Part shown: positions 8,184 to 16,328 of the stretch, in pieces
Layout of the letters: each line of letters opens with the position of its first letter
Position numbering within the stretch: the first letter of the stretch is position 1
Assembly (NCBI GenBank): GCA_023384355.1
Contig: JAHDWL010000011.1
Span: forward strand, 1-64,000
Direction: 5' to 3'
Source: Anaerolineae bacterium
Lineage (GTDB): Bacteria > Chloroflexota > Anaerolineae > Promineifilales > Promineifilaceae
DNA length: 64,000 bases
Made by a program: the position numbers and the translations under genes
Notes under the pieces: generated by a model
Seen by the model: only the letters and a program-made list of their open reading frames with translations
Database searches by the model: none
What the model was told of the DNA's origin: nothing

Positions 8184-10082
8184 ATGAGCATCGTTCTCGA
8201 AGATTTCAAGGCCAACGGCCACAACGCACCCGCCGGCGGGAGCCGGTCGCCGGATGTGGGATCCGTCTACGATTACGTCATTATCGGCTCAGGCTTTGGC
8301 GGCTCCGTCTCGGCCTGGCGTCTGACCCAGAAAGGGTACTCCGTCCTGGTCATCGAGCGCGGCAAGCGCTGGAACGCCGATGACTTCCCTAAAACCAACT
8401 GGAACGTCTTCAAATATCTGTGGATGCCGTCCTTGCGCTGCTTCGGCCCGCAGGGGCTGAATTTCTTCAAGGACCTCTGGCTGCTGAACGGCTCCGGCGT
8501 CGGCGGCGGGTCGCTCATCTACGCCAGCACCCACCGCATCCCGCCCAAGGCGTTCTTCGAGGCCGGCGAATGGGCGCATCTGGCCGACTGGGAAGCGGAG
8601 CTGATGCCCCATTACCACACCGCCAACCGCATGCTGGGCACGGCCACCAACCCCGCGCTATGGCCGGCCGACCACACGCTGCACAGCATCGCCGTCGACC
8701 TGGGGCAGGCGGACACGTTCGAATCGACCGGCGTCGGCATCTTCTTCGGCGATCAGGGTGTCACCGTGCGCGACCCCTATTTCAACGGCGACGGCCCCGC
8801 CCGCACCGGCTGCATCCATTGCGGCGGCTGCATGGTCGGCTGCCGCCACAACGCCAAAAATACGCTGGATAAAAACTACCTCTATCTGGCCGAGAAGCAC
8901 GGCGCGAAGGTGTTGCCGGAACACAACGTGGAGTTGATCCGGCCGTTGTATGGCGGCCGGCTCGACGAGGCGCGCTACGAGGTCTCGATCAAGAAGATCA
9001 CCGATTTCGGCCGCAAGCGACAGGGAAAGGTGCGGGCGCGCAACGTCATTGTCGCCGCCGGCGTGCTGGGCACGGTGGAACTGCTGCTGAACTGCCGCGA
9101 CGTCCACGGCACGCTGCCGCTCGTCTCCAACATGCTGGGCGAGCGCGTGCGCACCAACAGCGAGGCGCTGATGGGCGTGACCGCCCGCCAAAACACCCCG
9201 GATTATTCGCAGGGCGTGGCCATCTCCAGCCACTTCTGGGCCGACGACAACACCAGCGTGGAGCCGGTTCGCTATCCGCCGGGGTCGTCGTTCATGCGCT
9301 CGCTCATCTGGCCGCTGGCCGCCTATGGCGACGCGGAGCAGGGACTGGCCGGCCGCCTGCTGGCCTCCGTCCGCCATTTCTTCCGCAGGCCCGGCGATTT
9401 CCTCCACACCCGGTTGCTGCCCCATTGGGCCGAGCGCGATACGATTCTGCTGATTATGCAGACGGTGGAGAACAAGATGGCGTTCCGGCGCGGCCGCTAC
9501 CTGTCGAAGGGGTTCCGCATGGGGCTGCAAACCGAGCGCGACCCCGAATCGCCCATCCCGGCCTGTGTCGATGCCGGCAGCGATGTCGTCAACCGCTTCG
9601 CCGAGAAGGTCGACGGCGTCCCCTGGGTGGGGCTGAACGACCTGCTCAACATCCCCAACACCGCCCACATACTGGGCGGCTGCCCGATGGGCGGCGACGC
9701 GGAGTCGGGCGTGGTCGATATCAATCACCAGGTGTTCAACTATCCGGGGCTGTACGTGGCCGACGGGTCGGTGGTGCCGGCGAATCTGGGCGTCAACCCC
9801 AGCCTGACCATCGCCGCCATGACCGAGCGAGCCATGAGCCGCATTCCGGCGCGGGCCGAGGCGACGGCCGTCCAGCCGCTGCCCTACCCGCATCTCATCA
9901 CGGTGGACGGGCGGCCGATCCACGCCCCGAACGGCAACGGCCACAAGCAACCCGCCGGCGACCGCGTCGCGGCCGTGGCCGGGTCGGCCCCCGGCAGGCG
10001 CGCGCCGATGGCCGCCGCATTATTGTTGCTCATGAGTCTTCTGCCGGTGATAATGTTGTTGTTTGGTCTGAAAAGGAAGTAG
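8184..10082 (+). CDS. GMC oxidoreductase with C-terminal membrane tail
   Basis: The 632-residue product is an FAD-dependent GMC oxidoreductase of the cholesterol-oxidase/alcohol-oxidase branch. The dinucleotide-binding motif VIIGSGFGGS lies at residues 32-41, followed by VLVIERG; the GGSLIYAS segment and the C-terminal HILGGCPMGGDAESGVVD...YVADGSVVPANLGVNPSLTIAAMTER region are the second FAD-binding and active-site blocks. A CxxCxxC-like cluster (CIHCGGCMVGC) is typical of this subgroup. The last 25 residues form a hydrophobic helix ending LKRK, so the enzyme is probably tail-anchored. It oxidises an alcohol to aldehyde or ketone; a lipid substrate is inferred from the anchor and from the adjacent aldehyde dehydrogenase. 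Confidence 0.88.
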   Translation: MSIVLEDFKANGHNAPAGGSRSPDVGSVYDYVIIGSGFGGSVSAWRLTQKGYSVLVIERGKRWNADDFPKTNWNVFKYLWMPSLRCFGPQGLNFFKDLWLLNGSGVGGGSLIYASTHRIPPKAFFEAGEWAHLADWEAELMPHYHTANRMLGTATNPALWPADHTLHSIAVDLGQADTFESTGVGIFFGDQGVTVRDPYFNGDGPARTGCIHCGGCMVGCRHNAKNTLDKNYLYLAEKHGAKVLPEHNVELIRPLYGGRLDEARYEVSIKKITDFGRKRQGKVRARNVIVAAGVLGTVELLLNCRDVHGTLPLVSNMLGERVRTNSEALMGVTARQNTPDYSQGVAISSHFWADDNTSVEPVRYPPGSSFMRSLIWPLAAYGDAEQGLAGRLLASVRHFFRRPGDFLHTRLLPHWAERDTILLIMQTVENKMAFRRGRYLSKGFRMGLQTERDPESPIPACVDAGSDVVNRFAEKVDGVPWVGLNDLLNIPNTAHILGGCPMGGDAESGVVDINHQVFNYPGLYVADGSVVPANLGVNPSLTIAAMTERAMSRIPARAEATAVQPLPYPHLITVDGRPIHAPNGNGHKQPAGDRVAAVAGSAPGRRAPMAAALLLLMSLLPVIMLLFGLKRK

Positions 10083-10114
10083 CAGGAACAGCCGGAAGGC
10101 GACGCGCGTTCCTG
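10083..10114 (+). repeat. Hairpin in the GMC-ALDH spacer
   Basis: CAGGAAC (10083-10089) and GTTCCTG (10108-10114) form a 7-bp stem right after the GMC stop codon; inside it GCC-GGAA-GGC is a second small stem. No U-run follows. It may stabilise or partially separate the two messages. Confidence 0.4.
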
Positions 10115-10169
10115 TTGCCGGTTTGCCGCGGATGCCGGCGACCGTGAATCAGAAAGCTACAGGTGTAAT

Positions 10170-11798
10170 ATGGACCCACGAAATGAGTGCCTGGAATTCA
10201 TCAACCCGGCGACGGGTGAGAAATTCGGCGAAGTGCGCATGACGACCGTTGACGAGGTGGCCCGTGCGCGGCGCGAACTGGCCGCCATCCAGCCGCAATG
10301 GGCGGCCAAATCGGTGAAGGAGCGCGCCCGCCTGGTGAAGAAATTGCAGGGTGTCATCCTCGACGCCACGGACGAGATGACGGCGATCGTCAACCAGGAC
10401 CACGGCAAGAGCCGCCTCGACGCGCTGCACGAGGTCTTCATGACCACCGAGAAAGTCCACCATTACACCAACCACGCGCCGAAGTGGCTGGCCCGCGAGC
10501 ACATCCCGCGCGGCCTCTACTTCTTCAAGCGTTTCTATGCCGAGCGCGAGCCATACGGTGTGGTCGGCATCATCGGCCCGTGGAACTATCCGATCGACCT
10601 GATGGTCCCGCCCATCGTCGCCGCCCTGCTGGCGGGCAACACCGTGCTGGTGAAGCCGTCGGAGGTCGCCGCGGCGACGGGGGTGATGCTGGAGGACCTC
10701 TTCAACCGCGTGCCGGAGATCGCCCCCTACGTGCGTTTCCTGCACGGCGACGGGCGCGTCGGCCAGGCGCTGGTGCAATCCAAACCCGATCTGCTGTTCC
10801 TGACCGGCTCGGTGAAGACGGGGCAGATCGTGGCCAGGATGGCCGCCGAAGACATGACCCCGTTCATGTATGAACTGGGCGGCAAGGACCCCATGCTCGT
10901 GCTGGAGGACGCCGACATCGCCGCCGCGGCCAAGTGGGGGGTCTGGGGCGCGTACTACTCATCCGGGCAGGCGTGCATCTCCGTCGAGCGCGTCTACGTC
11001 CACGAGAAGGTCTACGACCAGTTTGTGGCTGCGGTGCTGGAGGAGACGGCCAAATTCACCGTCGGCTATTCGACCGACATCGACAACCCCAACTGGATGG
11101 GGCCGCTCACCTTCCAGCGGCAATGCGACATCGTCAACGCGCATCTCGACGACGCGCTGGCCAAGGGCGCGCGCGTCCTGATGGGCGGCAAGCAGACCGG
11201 CATGTTCATCGAGCCGACCGTCCTGGTGGACGTCGACCACACGATGAAGATCATGACCGAGGAGACTTTCGGGCCGATGATGCCCATCATGAAGGTGATG
11301 GACGACCGCCACGCCATCCAGATGGCCAACCACAGCGACCTCGGCCTAAGCGCCTATGTGTGGAGCCGTGACCTGAAGCACGCAGAGCGCGTGGCGCGGC
11401 AACTGGAAGTCGGCGTCGTGAGCATCAATGACTCGCTGGCCCACTACTCCGTGGCCCAGCTGCCCTTCGGCGGCACCAAGCTGAGCGGCAACACGCGCAC
11501 CCACGGCCGTGGCGAGGTGACCCAGTTCACGCGCCAGAAGGCATACTCGATCAGCAATCCGCCCAACCCCATCGATCCGGTCGTCTGGATTCGCAAGCCG
11601 GGGGCCTACCGCCTGCTGAAGGCGATGATGGGCGCGACCTACGGCACCACGCTGAAGCAGCGCGTGGCGCCGCTGGGCGAATTTGTGACGGAAGACGAAG
11701 GCGCGCGGCAGACCGTCTCGCGGGCATTGGCCGGCGCGGGGATCATGGCGGCGATTACGACGCTGGCCTTCACGCTGCTGCGCGTGCGGCGGCATTGA
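10170..11798 (+). CDS. Aldehyde dehydrogenase family protein with C-terminal membrane tail
   Basis: A 542-residue NAD(P)-dependent aldehyde dehydrogenase. The catalytic cysteine is C269 (SSGQACIS), the general base E235 (MYELGGKDPM), and the Rossmann and substrate blocks GIIGPWNYP, VKPSE and TEETFGPMMPI are intact. Length exceeds a normal ALDH (about 480-500) because of a C-terminal extension ending in a hydrophobic helix (AGIMAAITTLAFTLL) and RVRRH, as in membrane-anchored fatty aldehyde dehydrogenases. An AGGTG lies 5-6 bases before the ATG. It follows the GMC oxidoreductase by 87 bases on the same strand, so a two-step membrane-bound alcohol-to-acid route is a reasonable inference; the substrate cannot be read from sequence. 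Confidence 0.88.
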   Translation: MDPRNECLEFINPATGEKFGEVRMTTVDEVARARRELAAIQPQWAAKSVKERARLVKKLQGVILDATDEMTAIVNQDHGKSRLDALHEVFMTTEKVHHYTNHAPKWLAREHIPRGLYFFKRFYAEREPYGVVGIIGPWNYPIDLMVPPIVAALLAGNTVLVKPSEVAAATGVMLEDLFNRVPEIAPYVRFLHGDGRVGQALVQSKPDLLFLTGSVKTGQIVARMAAEDMTPFMYELGGKDPMLVLEDADIAAAAKWGVWGAYYSSGQACISVERVYVHEKVYDQFVAAVLEETAKFTVGYSTDIDNPNWMGPLTFQRQCDIVNAHLDDALAKGARVLMGGKQTGMFIEPTVLVDVDHTMKIMTEETFGPMMPIMKVMDDRHAIQMANHSDLGLSAYVWSRDLKHAERVARQLEVGVVSINDSLAHYSVAQLPFGGTKLSGNTRTHGRGEVTQFTRQKAYSISNPPNPIDPVVWIRKPGAYRLLKAMMGATYGTTLKQRVAPLGEFVTEDEGARQTVSRALAGAGIMAAITTLAFTLLRVRRH

Positions 11799-11812
11799 GA
11801 CCGCACGCGAAA

Positions 11813-12526
11813 TTAGCCTGACACGCCTTCCTGCCCGGCCGTTCCCGAATCGCCGAGCAGGAGGGCGCGCACCTGTTCGGCCGCGGCGGGGGAGAGTCCG
11901 CGAATTTCCATCAGCGTCAGCAGCGGGTCGCGCTCCCCGGCCTCCCACAGCCACGCGGGGTTGAGCCAGAAGCCGGGCAGCACGGCCGATTCCACCCGTT
12001 CATCGTCCTCGGTAGCGAATAACTCGTAATGCCCCTCCGGCAGCAGGCGATGGAAGTCGGCGCGATGCCGGTTCGGCCGCGAGTCGATCACCCAGTATTC
12101 GCGGATGCCGCCGCGGGCATATTCATGATACTTCTCGTCCCGGTCGCGGTGGACGCTTTCCGGCGATACGATTTCCACCACCAGATCGGCCGGGCCGGCA
12201 AGATATTTCTCTGTTCGGCGAGTGATGTTTTCAGTGGCGATAAACATGAGATCAGGCCCACGTAACGAGCCGCCGGGCGTGGCGCGCATGGCATAGGGGG
12301 CTAATTGTACCGTTCCGAGGTTGAATAGCTTCGCGTAAAGGTCAATCAGGTGGTTAAGGAAGTTCAATAACGCTTGATGGGTGCTGCTTGCGGGCATAAA
12401 CTCAATCACTTCTCCATCTACCCACTCGGCGAAGCGCCCTTCGTAGGTCTTCATGAAGGCGTCAAAAGACATCCGCGAAGGGGCGGAGGCCTGGGGTCTG
12501 ACGGGGATTGTTGGTGTGCGCTGCAT
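11813..12526 (-). CDS. Uma2 family (DUF820) endonuclease-fold protein
   Basis: A 237-residue member of the Uma2/DUF820 family, which has a PD-(D/E)xK nuclease fold. Seen: the WVDGEVIEFMP opening, GPDLMFI with the first acidic residue, ADLVVEIVSPES with the catalytic acidic pair and DEKYHEYARGGIREYWVID with the lysine helix. These proteins are very numerous in Cyanobacteria and Chloroflexota, usually as single genes without a methylase, and their target is unknown. It is convergent with the aldehyde dehydrogenase gene (stops 15 bases apart). A second family member is at 35438-36139. Confidence 0.85.
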   Translation of the reverse strand: MQRTPTIPVRPQASAPSRMSFDAFMKTYEGRFAEWVDGEVIEFMPASSTHQALLNFLNHLIDLYAKLFNLGTVQLAPYAMRATPGGSLRGPDLMFIATENITRRTEKYLAGPADLVVEIVSPESVHRDRDEKYHEYARGGIREYWVIDSRPNRHRADFHRLLPEGHYELFATEDDERVESAVLPGFWLNPAWLWEAGERDPLLTLMEIRGLSPAAAEQVRALLLGDSGTAGQEGVSG

Positions 12527-12584
12527 ATCGGGTTCCTGTCGTGATCGGGATTATCTTCGGAAGCGCCTTCGCAAGCAAACGGGG

Positions 12585-13178
12585 TCAACCCTTGCCGATG
12601 TCGGAGACCTTGCCGCCGGCCTGGGCCACCATACTTTCCGCGCGGTTGGCCAGCGCCGACATCGCCCCGCGATAATCTCCGTCCTGCATCTGCTGCACGA
12701 AGTCGGTGTCGTAGTCGAACGGTTCGGCCGACACCGCCGCGCCCAGCCCGGACAGCAGCGCCTTGGCCTCGCCGAAGCCGAGATCGCTGACGACGGCCAC
12801 AGCAGCCGACGAGGCGATATCCATCGCCGTGCCTATTGCTTCCAGGCGCGGGTCGGGGATGCCGGTGTCGATCTTGTGGGCGGCCACCCCGCCGAGCAGC
12901 GCGCCCAGCGCCGCCGAGCTGACCGTGCCGCGCTTGCGGCTCAGCAGGCCGATCAGACCGCCGGCCAGCGCCCCGGCGGCCGCGCCCTGCTTGGCCCCGA
13001 TGTCGGATGTCTCCCTGATCGTCAGCGTGCCGGCGGCGTCCTTGACGATGGAGGCGGCCGCGGGGAGCGCGGCGCGGTTCTGCCGGAAGGCGTCGACGAG
13101 GCTGCCGACGGCCGCGACCCCAGCCGATTCCCCCTCGAAGGTGGCGATCAATAACTGGTAGGTGTTGTTTTCGGTCAT
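12585..13178 (-). CDS. Glycine-zipper protein, DUF1269-like
   Basis: A 197-residue protein whose middle (AGALAGGLIGLLSRKRG...AALGALLGGVAAHKIDTG) is a small-residue hydrophobic hairpin flanked by soluble segments. This layout, with N-terminal VAAVGSLVDAFRQ and C-terminal DTDFVQQMQDGDYRGAMSAL, is that of DUF1269-type stress proteins. No catalytic residues are apparent. Function is unknown; a membrane-associated stress role is only suggested by the family. The C-terminus SDIGKG is unremarkable. It is divergent from the aminotransferase gene. Confidence 0.65.
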   Translation of the reverse strand: MTENNTYQLLIATFEGESAGVAAVGSLVDAFRQNRAALPAAASIVKDAAGTLTIRETSDIGAKQGAAAGALAGGLIGLLSRKRGTVSSAALGALLGGVAAHKIDTGIPDPRLEAIGTAMDIASSAAVAVVSDLGFGEAKALLSGLGAAVSAEPFDYDTDFVQQMQDGDYRGAMSALANRAESMVAQAGGKVSDIGKG

Positions 13179-13289
13179 GGTGTGCTCTCCTTGAGCAGTG
13201 GATGCTCACCTGTAATCATACCCGTTTTCGGCCGATTTAGGAACTGGGGCTAATCGGGAAGTAACCCGTTTCCGGCCCACCCCCGCCGG

Positions 13290-13317
13290 TTGCGACGCCC
13301 GCGGATAGGCGTACAAT
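13290..13317 (+). promoter_or_regulatory. Promoter of the branched-chain aminotransferase gene
   Basis: TTGCGA (13290-13295), 16 bases, TACAAT (13312-13317); transcription would start near 13324, with AAGGAGAT just before the ATG at 13366. Confidence 0.6.
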
Positions 13318-13365
13318 AGGAACGACGCCTTCCCGCGGCGTCTACCTACACAAGGAGATAGCTCT

Positions 13366-14451
13366 ATGGATATTCAAGTTATACCCGTCGAGGCCGACCA
13401 GCTGCGCACGCCACCCACTTCCGATTTCGGCTTTTGCCGGGTATTCGCCAACCGCATGTTCACCCAGCGCTATGCGCCCAATCGCGGCTGGTATGACGCC
13501 CGAATCGAGCCGTATGGTCCGTTGCAACTCGACCCCGCCACCGTCTCGCTCCACTACGCCCAGATGATCTTCGAAGGGATGAAGGCTTATCGGCGCGAGG
13601 ACGGCCGCATCAATCTGTTCCGGCCCTGGGAGAACATGCGCCGCTTCAACAACTCCGCCCGACGTATGGCGATGGCCACGGTGGACGAGGAGGAGCATCT
13701 GGCGGCCATCTGCAAGCTGATCGACCTCGAAGCCGAATGGGTGCCCTCGGAGACCGACGCGTCACTCTACATCCGGCCGACGATGCTCGCCACCGACACC
13801 ACACTCGGCGTGAAGGCCAGCGCCGCCTATCTGCATTACGTCATCATCAGCCCCGTGGGGCCATATTTCAGCGAGGGCTTCAACCCCGTTAGCGTCTACA
13901 TCACGGACGAGTACGTTCGCGCGGTGCGCGGCGGGGTGGGCGAGGCCAAGACGGGCGGGAACTACGCCGCCAGCCTCTATGCCGGGGAAGAAGCGCGCAA
14001 GAAGGGGTATTCGCAGGTGCTATGGCTCGACGCGATCGAGCGCCGCTACGTGGAGGAAGTCGGCGCGATGAACATCTGCTTCGTCTATGAGGGGCGGCGC
14101 ATCGTCACCCCGCCACTGAACGGCAGCATCCTGCCCGGCGTCACGCGCAAGTCAGTCATTGAACTGGGCCGCCACCTGGGTTACGAGGTCGTCGAGGCGC
14201 AGGTTGACGTCTACGAGATGATGAACGACGTGAAGAGCGGCCGCATCACCGAGGTGTTCGGCTGCGGCACGGCGGCGGTCATCGCGCCGGTCGGCCGCCT
14301 GGGCTTCCGGGATGAAGAGATCGTCGTCAGCGACGGCCTGGCCGGGCCGGTGTCCCACCAGTTGTTCAGCCACCTGACCGATATCCAGTACGGCCGCGCC
14401 CCCGATCCGTTCGGGTGGATTTATACCATTCCGCAGAACGGAAGCGCTTAG
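13366..14451 (+). CDS. ilvE: Branched-chain amino acid aminotransferase
   Basis: A 361-residue fold-type IV PLP enzyme that interconverts leucine, isoleucine and valine with their 2-oxo acids. The PLP lysine is K195 in GEAKTGGNYAAS, matching the YKLGGNY motif of the eukaryotic-like BCAT group; QVLWLDAIERRYVEEVGAMN and GSILPGVTRKSVIEL are family blocks, and TEVFGCGTAAVIAPV is the C-terminal PLP-phosphate loop. Length is normal for this group. AAGGAGATAGCTCT precedes the ATG, a strong ribosome site. The gene is monocistronic; its stop codon overlaps that of the convergent reductase-like gene by four bases. Confidence 0.95.
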   Translation: MDIQVIPVEADQLRTPPTSDFGFCRVFANRMFTQRYAPNRGWYDARIEPYGPLQLDPATVSLHYAQMIFEGMKAYRREDGRINLFRPWENMRRFNNSARRMAMATVDEEEHLAAICKLIDLEAEWVPSETDASLYIRPTMLATDTTLGVKASAAYLHYVIISPVGPYFSEGFNPVSVYITDEYVRAVRGGVGEAKTGGNYAASLYAGEEARKKGYSQVLWLDAIERRYVEEVGAMNICFVYEGRRIVTPPLNGSILPGVTRKSVIELGRHLGYEVVEAQVDVYEMMNDVKSGRITEVFGCGTAAVIAPVGRLGFRDEEIVVSDGLAGPVSHQLFSHLTDIQYGRAPDPFGWIYTIPQNGSA

Positions 14452-14966
14452 GACGGCCGCTGAACCGTGTACTCCAGCCAGACGATGCCGCTGGGGAACA
14501 CGCGATGGGCGGTCAGGGTCAGCATTGACAGCGGAGCCGGCGGCGGCAGGAACGGGCGGCCGCCGCCCAGCAGCGCCGGGATGATCGCCGGCTCCACCGT
14601 GTCGACGTGCCCGGCGGCCAGCAAGCTGCGGAATAGCTCGCCGCCGCCGAACAGCCAGATGTCCTTGCCGGGCATGGCCCGCAATTCCGCAATCGCGGCG
14701 TCGACGTCGCCGGAGACGACCGTCACCGCCGGATGCTCTTCGGGGCGCAGGGTTCGCGAGAAGACGACGGCCCGCTTGCCCCAAAACCCGCCGGAACTTT
14801 CCGCCAACCCCTCGTAGGTGAGGCGACCCATCAGCAGGGTGTCGAACTGGTCGAACAGCTCGGCGAAGTCGATGCCCGGCTCCTCAACGATCCAGCCCGT
14901 TCCGCCGTTGATATCGGCGATGTAGCCGTCCAGACTGCACGCGACCTGGTAACGAATTCTGCGCAT
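14448..14966 (-). CDS. Dihydrofolate reductase family protein (RibD C-terminal domain-like)
   Basis: A 172-residue protein of the RibD_C/YyaP-type dihydrofolate reductase superfamily: RRIRYQVACSLDGYIAD is the first strand and loop, DTLLMGRLTYEGL the substrate-side block and DIWLFGGGELFRSLLAAGHVDTVEPAIIPALLGGGRPF the NADPH-binding and dimer region. The ATG at 14966 is chosen over 14996 because GAGGT lies five bases before it. Members reduce unknown substrates; classical DHFR activity is unlikely. Convergent and overlapping with ilvE by four bases at the stops. Confidence 0.85.
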   Translation of the reverse strand: MRRIRYQVACSLDGYIADINGGTGWIVEEPGIDFAELFDQFDTLLMGRLTYEGLAESSGGFWGKRAVVFSRTLRPEEHPAVTVVSGDVDAAIAELRAMPGKDIWLFGGGELFRSLLAAGHVDTVEPAIIPALLGGGRPFLPPPAPLSMLTLTAHRVFPSGIVWLEYTVQRPS

Positions 14967-14994
14967 AGTGACCTCGTTGTGATAATTATGCTTC

Positions 14995-15032
14995 AAAAAA
15001 GGCCGGAATCGCGTCGCGGTTCCGGCCTTTTT
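14995..15032 (-). terminator. Bidirectional intrinsic terminator
   Basis: An 8-bp GC stem, GGCCGGAA (15001-15008) with TTCCGGCC (15020-15027), is flanked by A6 on the left and T5 on the right, so it can terminate on either strand. On the minus strand it follows the stop of the 75-residue gene at 15059 and precedes the promoter of the reductase-like gene. Confidence 0.85.
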
Positions 15033-15058
15033 CAGCTATTGGTCGTCAACGGTCTTCG

Positions 15059-15286
15059 TTAACGCCAATAATTGTTGGCAGCGGCAACAGTCTGGAAATT
15101 GATGGCGATGACCTGCGAGGCGGCCGTCAGCGAATCGGCGTTCTCGGCGTAATCGGGGCGCAGCCGGTGCAGCACTTCGGTGTTGGGCTGCGTGTACTTG
15201 ACGCCGCGACGGCTGAGAGTGATCGCCAGTTCAAAACCTTCCTGGGGGGTGGCGGTGATGAGAGAGGTTAGCCATGTATCGGCCAT
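15059..15286 (-). CDS. 75-residue protein of unknown function
   Basis: I do not recognise this protein. It is small and soluble, with a helical N-terminus (TWLTSLITATPQEGFELAITLSRRGVKYTQ), a conserved-looking LRPDYAENADSLTAASQVIAIN centre and ends AANNYWR. That it is a real gene is supported by a strong ribosome site (AAGGAGAT, eight bases before the ATG), a good promoter (TTGAGT at 15382-15377, 16 bases, TATAAT at 15360-15355) and its own intrinsic terminator. It stands alone as a monocistronic unit, which suggests it is well expressed. Confidence 0.75.
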   Translation of the reverse strand: MADTWLTSLITATPQEGFELAITLSRRGVKYTQPNTEVLHRLRPDYAENADSLTAASQVIAINFQTVAAANNYWR

Positions 15287-15354
15287 GATAAAAATCTCCT
15301 TCGTGGTGCAGTTTGCCCAATTGCTATGCGGCCACGGTAATTGAATGTAACTTC

Positions 15355-15382
15355 ATTATAGGCCGATTGGTGAATAACTCAA
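15355..15382 (-). promoter_or_regulatory. Promoter of the 75-residue gene
   Basis: Minus strand: TTGAGT, 16-base spacer, TATAAT. It sits about 70 bases before the ATG at 15286 and leaves a leader of about 60 bases. Confidence 0.65.
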
Positions 15383-15419
15383 GGGTGACAGCGGCGAGAT
15401 ATCAGGCAAGCCCAATCAG

Positions 15420-15869
15420 CTACTCTATCGACGATGATGCAGAGAACGCCTGGACGAGCTTTTCAATCTCTTCAATAATAAACGGCAGATTCGGACGGCT
15501 AAAGTCCAGGTCCGGTGCAGGTACGCGATGGTGTTTCAGATCGGGGGGGACGTGCTTGTGATGTGGGTGGGTGGTTTGCAGTTCCGGATCATTGGGATGT
15601 GGCTGAGGATCGTACCAGTAAAGCTTCTCGTCATTTAGCCACACTTCGTATCCGTACCAATCCAGCAAGCCGGGCAGGCGATCGTAAACAAAACGCTCGC
15701 GAATTATGGCGCGTATCCCATGATCGAAAAAGAGTTCACCGGCAATTCGGGCCAATGTCGTTCCCAATCGAACGAAAGTGATGGTCGAATTTCGGATCGA
15801 TGGATATCGTTCAGGCAGCGAGTAGACGAACAGCTCGTAATCCTCGGCCGTGCGAAATTCGCTACTCAT
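15420..15869 (-). CDS. DUF6516 / TumE-type toxin
   Basis: A 149-residue protein of the DUF6516 family (TumE toxin of TumE-TumA type systems). The family pattern is visible: VYSLPERYPSIRNSTITFVRLGTTLARIAGELFF, the RERFVYDRLPGLLDWYGYEVW strand-helix block, EKLYWYDPQPHPNDPELQTTHPHHKHVPPD with the histidine-rich loop, and the C-terminal FIIEEIEKLV helix. The His cluster (THPHHKH) is the likely active site. Its ATG overlaps the stop of the upstream 89-residue gene by four bases (ATGA), the normal antitoxin-then-toxin order. The target is unknown to me beyond the family name. Confidence 0.75.
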   Translation of the reverse strand: MSSEFRTAEDYELFVYSLPERYPSIRNSTITFVRLGTTLARIAGELFFDHGIRAIIRERFVYDRLPGLLDWYGYEVWLNDEKLYWYDPQPHPNDPELQTTHPHHKHVPPDLKHHRVPAPDLDFSRPNLPFIIEEIEKLVQAFSASSSIE

Positions 15870-16135
15870 GCGGCGACGCGTATGAGGCCGGCCAAACCCG
15901 GTTGACGGCTTTGCATTTGCTGGATGACGTTACGATAATCTGCCAGACGTGCCAACCACGTCCGGTATACACTGGCCCATTCGCCAAAATCCAGTACCCA
16001 ACTATCGTCTTCTGGCTCTTCACCGCTCATGTAGGCGGCGAAGAACGTCTCCGAGCGGATGCCGTATTTTCGCTCAAAGCCCAATAATTCTTCTTCGAGA
16101 GCGTGTATGTCGGTCAGCAATTCATGCGGAGTCAT
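15866..16135 (-). CDS. Antitoxin-like partner of the DUF6516 protein
   Basis: An 89-residue acidic helical protein (TPHELLTDIHALEEELLGFERKYG...DFGEWASVYRTWLARLADYRNVIQ). The ATG at 16135 is preceded by GAGGAGAGG and by TATAAT at 16166-16161; an in-frame ATG at 16189 lies upstream of that -10 box and is rejected. It is the first gene of a two-gene operon with the DUF6516 protein and overlaps it by four bases, so an antitoxin role is likely from position, although no DNA-binding motif is apparent. Confidence 0.7.
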   Translation of the reverse strand: MTPHELLTDIHALEEELLGFERKYGIRSETFFAAYMSGEEPEDDSWVLDFGEWASVYRTWLARLADYRNVIQQMQSRQPGLAGLIRVAA

Positions 16136-16160
16136 TGGTTGCCTCTCCTCTGACTTGAAT

Positions 16161-16166
16161 ATTATA
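16161..16166 (-). promoter_or_regulatory. -10 box of the toxin-antitoxin operon
   Basis: TATAAT on the minus strand 25 bases upstream of the antitoxin ATG. It decides the start of the antitoxin, since a longer reading frame would begin before the promoter. Confidence 0.6.
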
Positions 16167-16328
16167 GCGACTTCTATCCATACGCGCATCGATGGCCCAA
16201 CCTGATAGTTTCTGGCAGCAGCCGTCGTTACACTTATAGAAGGGTTGAATCCATCGCCCGTCGGCGCGGATTACCATCGATAGATCGCGCCGCCGGCGAC
16301 ACATACAGGTCTCAACCCCGGAGTTTCC

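Noticed and set aside
16136-16189. Longer antitoxin with N-terminal MRVWIEVAIIFKSEERQP
   Set aside because: The extension contains the TATAAT promoter box and the ribosome site used by the ATG at 16135.
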